DNA of 64,000 nt, taken from assembly GCA_029531795.1 (NCBI GenBank), contig JAPEIS010000006.1:1860001-1924000 (forward strand), in the 5' to 3' direction. This DNA comes from Sclerotinia nivalis (Eukaryota; Ascomycota; Leotiomycetes; Helotiales; Sclerotiniaceae). The notes beneath the pieces are model-generated. The model ran no database searches, had not been told where the DNA came from, and was given only the letters and a program-made list of their open reading frames with translations. Position numbers and translations under genes: made by a program. Of this stretch, positions 62,323-64,000 are shown in pieces; the stretch's first letter is position 1; each line of letters opens with the position of its first letter.

Positions 62323-62566
62323 TATAACAATGATCTTAATTCAAAGCATAATAGAATAAATCAATTAATCTATACTAAAGAATAACAAATTATTATACAA
62401 AAAATAATGAAGTTGAACCTTTTATAGTCCCCTCGAAAAAGACCAAAACCTAAGCGAATATAGAATGAAATAAATGCAAGATAATCCTAAAACATTTTGA
62501 TCCCTTCGAAAGGGACCAAAGAGCAAAATAAAGAATGACCTAAGGTATTAATACAGGATCGTTACA
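62323..62566 (-). repeat. G3 5' LTR (244 bp)
   Basis: Right LTR of G3, starting TATAACAATG and ending GGATCGTTACA, followed by ATAAC. Confidence 0.9.
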
Positions 62567-63050
62567 ATAACTTTCCTTTATAAAGATATTATAAATTCTT
62601 TTATATATAACAATTCTAGAATGAATATAAGCAATTTTATATATTATAATTGTTTAATATATCTAATATATAAAACTGTTATAAATATATCAAAAATACT
62701 TATATATATAATATATTCTTTAATAATAATAGCACATTGTTTTAACTATAATACTTATCTACTAAATCAAGAATAATTGCTATATTATCTCATTAATCTA
62801 TATCAACTTTATATATAATTATTTAATAAATAAGAGATAAAATAAAGAAAATTTTCGGAACAATATCAGATTAACAGATTTATATAATAGAACAACAGGG
62901 ATAATGGATTTATATAGTGTAACAACAAAAATAATAAACTTATATAATAAAACAATAGTAACAAAAAAATCGATCTACGATTTTTAAGACAAGCAGAATA
63001 ATAAGGATAACAGTAAGCTATTATCACTAATAGAGTTTCAAATATTTTGC
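62567..63050. repeat. AT-rich remnant with three ~28-bp tandem units
   Basis: Probably pre-insertion DNA to the right of G3 (continuation of Copia-X or its LTR). Three diverged tandem units of the form ATTTATATAATAGAACAACA lie at about 62,871-62,962, each with a TATATAA core. No coding was recognised. Confidence 0.45.
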
Positions 63051-64000
63051 AGATATTAATATTGATAATTTACTATATAGTATATCACTATTAATTGTCT
63101 TTATTCAATATTATATTATATTATATATATATTCTTTGAATTCTTTTTATAATATATTAGAATTTGATATAGAACCTTTAAATCAATATCAAATCGCAAA
63201 CGATTATTATTGAAAATATTGAATAATATAATCTATCTATCTTCTTTCAATCGATTAGAAAATAATACTTATTATCATTTCGAAATATAAATTTAATCTG
63301 AAAAAAAAAACTTTACTTTTTCAATATTAAAACCTTTGTAGAATAATAATTTTTGAAATTTTGAAGGTTTTCTTTGAAGAGTGTAAATAGAATTAAATAT
63401 TATCTTTATTTCATTAATAATTGCTAATAACAAATTAGATATCCTTTCCTATATAAAACAAAGATTTCTTCGATTTCTTATTGATTTGCTTATTTAAAAA
63501 CATCGAATTTTTCTTATATATTTTTAAATCTTCGTATCAAATCTAATTCCAATTGTATAATAAATTAACAATTAGATATAAACATTTTGCTTTCAATCCT
63601 ATTTAGAATTCTAAAAGTATTGTTTTTTTAACTTTAAAAAATATTTAAATTAATCGAACAATCTAAAGTATTTCTTGTTCCTATTATTATTATCCAATAG
63701 AATATTGTTAAGATATCGATAATAACTTATTGATAAATTGTTTTTAAAAGGAAATAAAAAGAATTATTAAAATTATATAAATAAAGAATCAATTAATCGT
63801 AAAACAATAATCAAACTTTTCATTACTCTTTCTAATCTATAGAGAAACTATTACTTTTAAATTCAATCAATAAAGAGATATCAGAATATTTATAATTTAT
63901 TATTATTTTTTATTTTTATAATCAAAATAAAGAAACCTATTTACTAAATATTCCAAATTAATTGATAACGTTTCTATATTGATAATTCGAAATGAGAACG
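63051..64000 (-). mobile_element. Second G5-family gypsy copy, truncated by the right edge
   Basis: In reverse complement this region aligns with 35,004-36,000: gag (about 63,060-63,370) and leader, then LTR sequence from 63,765 to the window end (236 of about 285 bp). The similarity to G5 stops sharply at about 63,050, so the copy is also broken on its inner side. Its 5' LTR should end near 64,049. Confidence 0.8.

Larger units (their letters stand above)
48944..62566 (-). mobile_element. Ty3/gypsy LTR retrotransposon G3, complete but split by G2
   Basis: Two 244-bp LTRs (48,944-49,187 and 62,323-62,566; outer ends TGTGACGAT-like and GTTACA-like) are flanked by identical 5-mers ATAAC (48,939-48,943 and 62,567-62,571). 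A C-run at about 49,191-49,198 beside the left LTR is the polypurine tract of a minus-strand element. Minus-strand remnants from right to left: gag (60.7-62.3 kb), [G2 insertion], protease/upstream pol (52,762-53,043), reverse transcriptase with YLNDILIYSENK (about 52,095-52,325), RNase H, integrase core (50,688-50,888, VFVIIDRLSKQS) and integrase C-terminal segment (50,228-50,464, SPFELQNGY). Without G2 it is about 6.48 kb. A run of about 20 A lies near 49,570-49,591. No functional frame remains. Confidence 0.9.

Noticed and set aside
27421..64000. CRISPR array, tRNA or rRNA genes in the AT-rich island
   Set aside because: The repeats seen are LTRs and simple tandem repeats without regular spacers; I saw no cloverleaf or rRNA-like segment.

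Overview
The window reads as nuclear DNA of a filamentous ascomycete. Introns are short (44-66 bp, one of 181 bp), with GTAAGT-like donors, CTAAY branch sites and YAG acceptors. The gene set is ascomycete: a cnxABC-type MoaA-MoaC fusion, a mitochondrial 5-aminolevulinate synthase, a Ser/Thr-rich secreted cupredoxin and a 2EXR protein. A Leotiomycete (Sclerotiniaceae-like) is my guess from gene style and the RIP-like AT-rich retrotransposon island; the sequence does not prove it.

Layout. Positions 1-27,420 are gene-bearing DNA of ordinary composition. In order: an EBP-family sterol isomerase (-), a WDR8/WRAP73 WD40 protein (-), cnxABC (+, divergent from wdr8), a secreted cupredoxin-like protein (+), a two-RRM protein (+), an uncharacterised coiled-coil protein (+), hemA/ALAS (-) and a 2EXR protein (+). 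All splice models were built by hand and keep the reading frame across every intron. The genes are housekeeping and unlinked in function, except that wdr8 and cnxABC share a divergent promoter region. Most of 21.7-25.4 kb has no gene I can support.

At about 27.42 kb the composition changes abruptly to very AT-rich DNA that runs to the right edge. This is a nest of LTR retrotransposons riddled with C-to-T/G-to-A changes and stop codons, the signature expected of repeat-induced point mutation (RIP). I could resolve much of the nesting from LTR ends and 5-bp target-site duplications (TSDs). An old minus-strand copia element lies at the base. Gypsy 'G1' (27,721-34,522, +) lies at its left. Gypsy 'G5' (35,004-47,714, +, TSD AATTC) splits the copia RNase H. 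Gypsy 'G3' (48,944-62,566, -, TSD ATAAC) lies further right and is itself split by gypsy 'G2' (53,460-60,595, -, TSD GATAA; same family as G1, opposite orientation). G2 in turn carries a solo LTR of the G3 family (55,998-56,252, TSD TAAAT). G5 holds a further block of copia and gypsy fragments, and a second, truncated G5-family copy runs off the right edge.

Most notable: (i) at the MoaA-MoaC junction of cnxABC, the unspliced frame ends exactly in Ile-Gly-Gly-stop, the catalytic C-terminus of free MoaA, while splicing removes the GG and makes the fusion; this parallels the human MOCS1A/MOCS1AB switch. (ii) The retroelement nest is three levels deep, with matching TSDs at each level. (iii) G5 contains an unusually long antisense open frame. 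I found no CRISPR, rRNA or tRNA and no clearly new defence or biosynthetic system.
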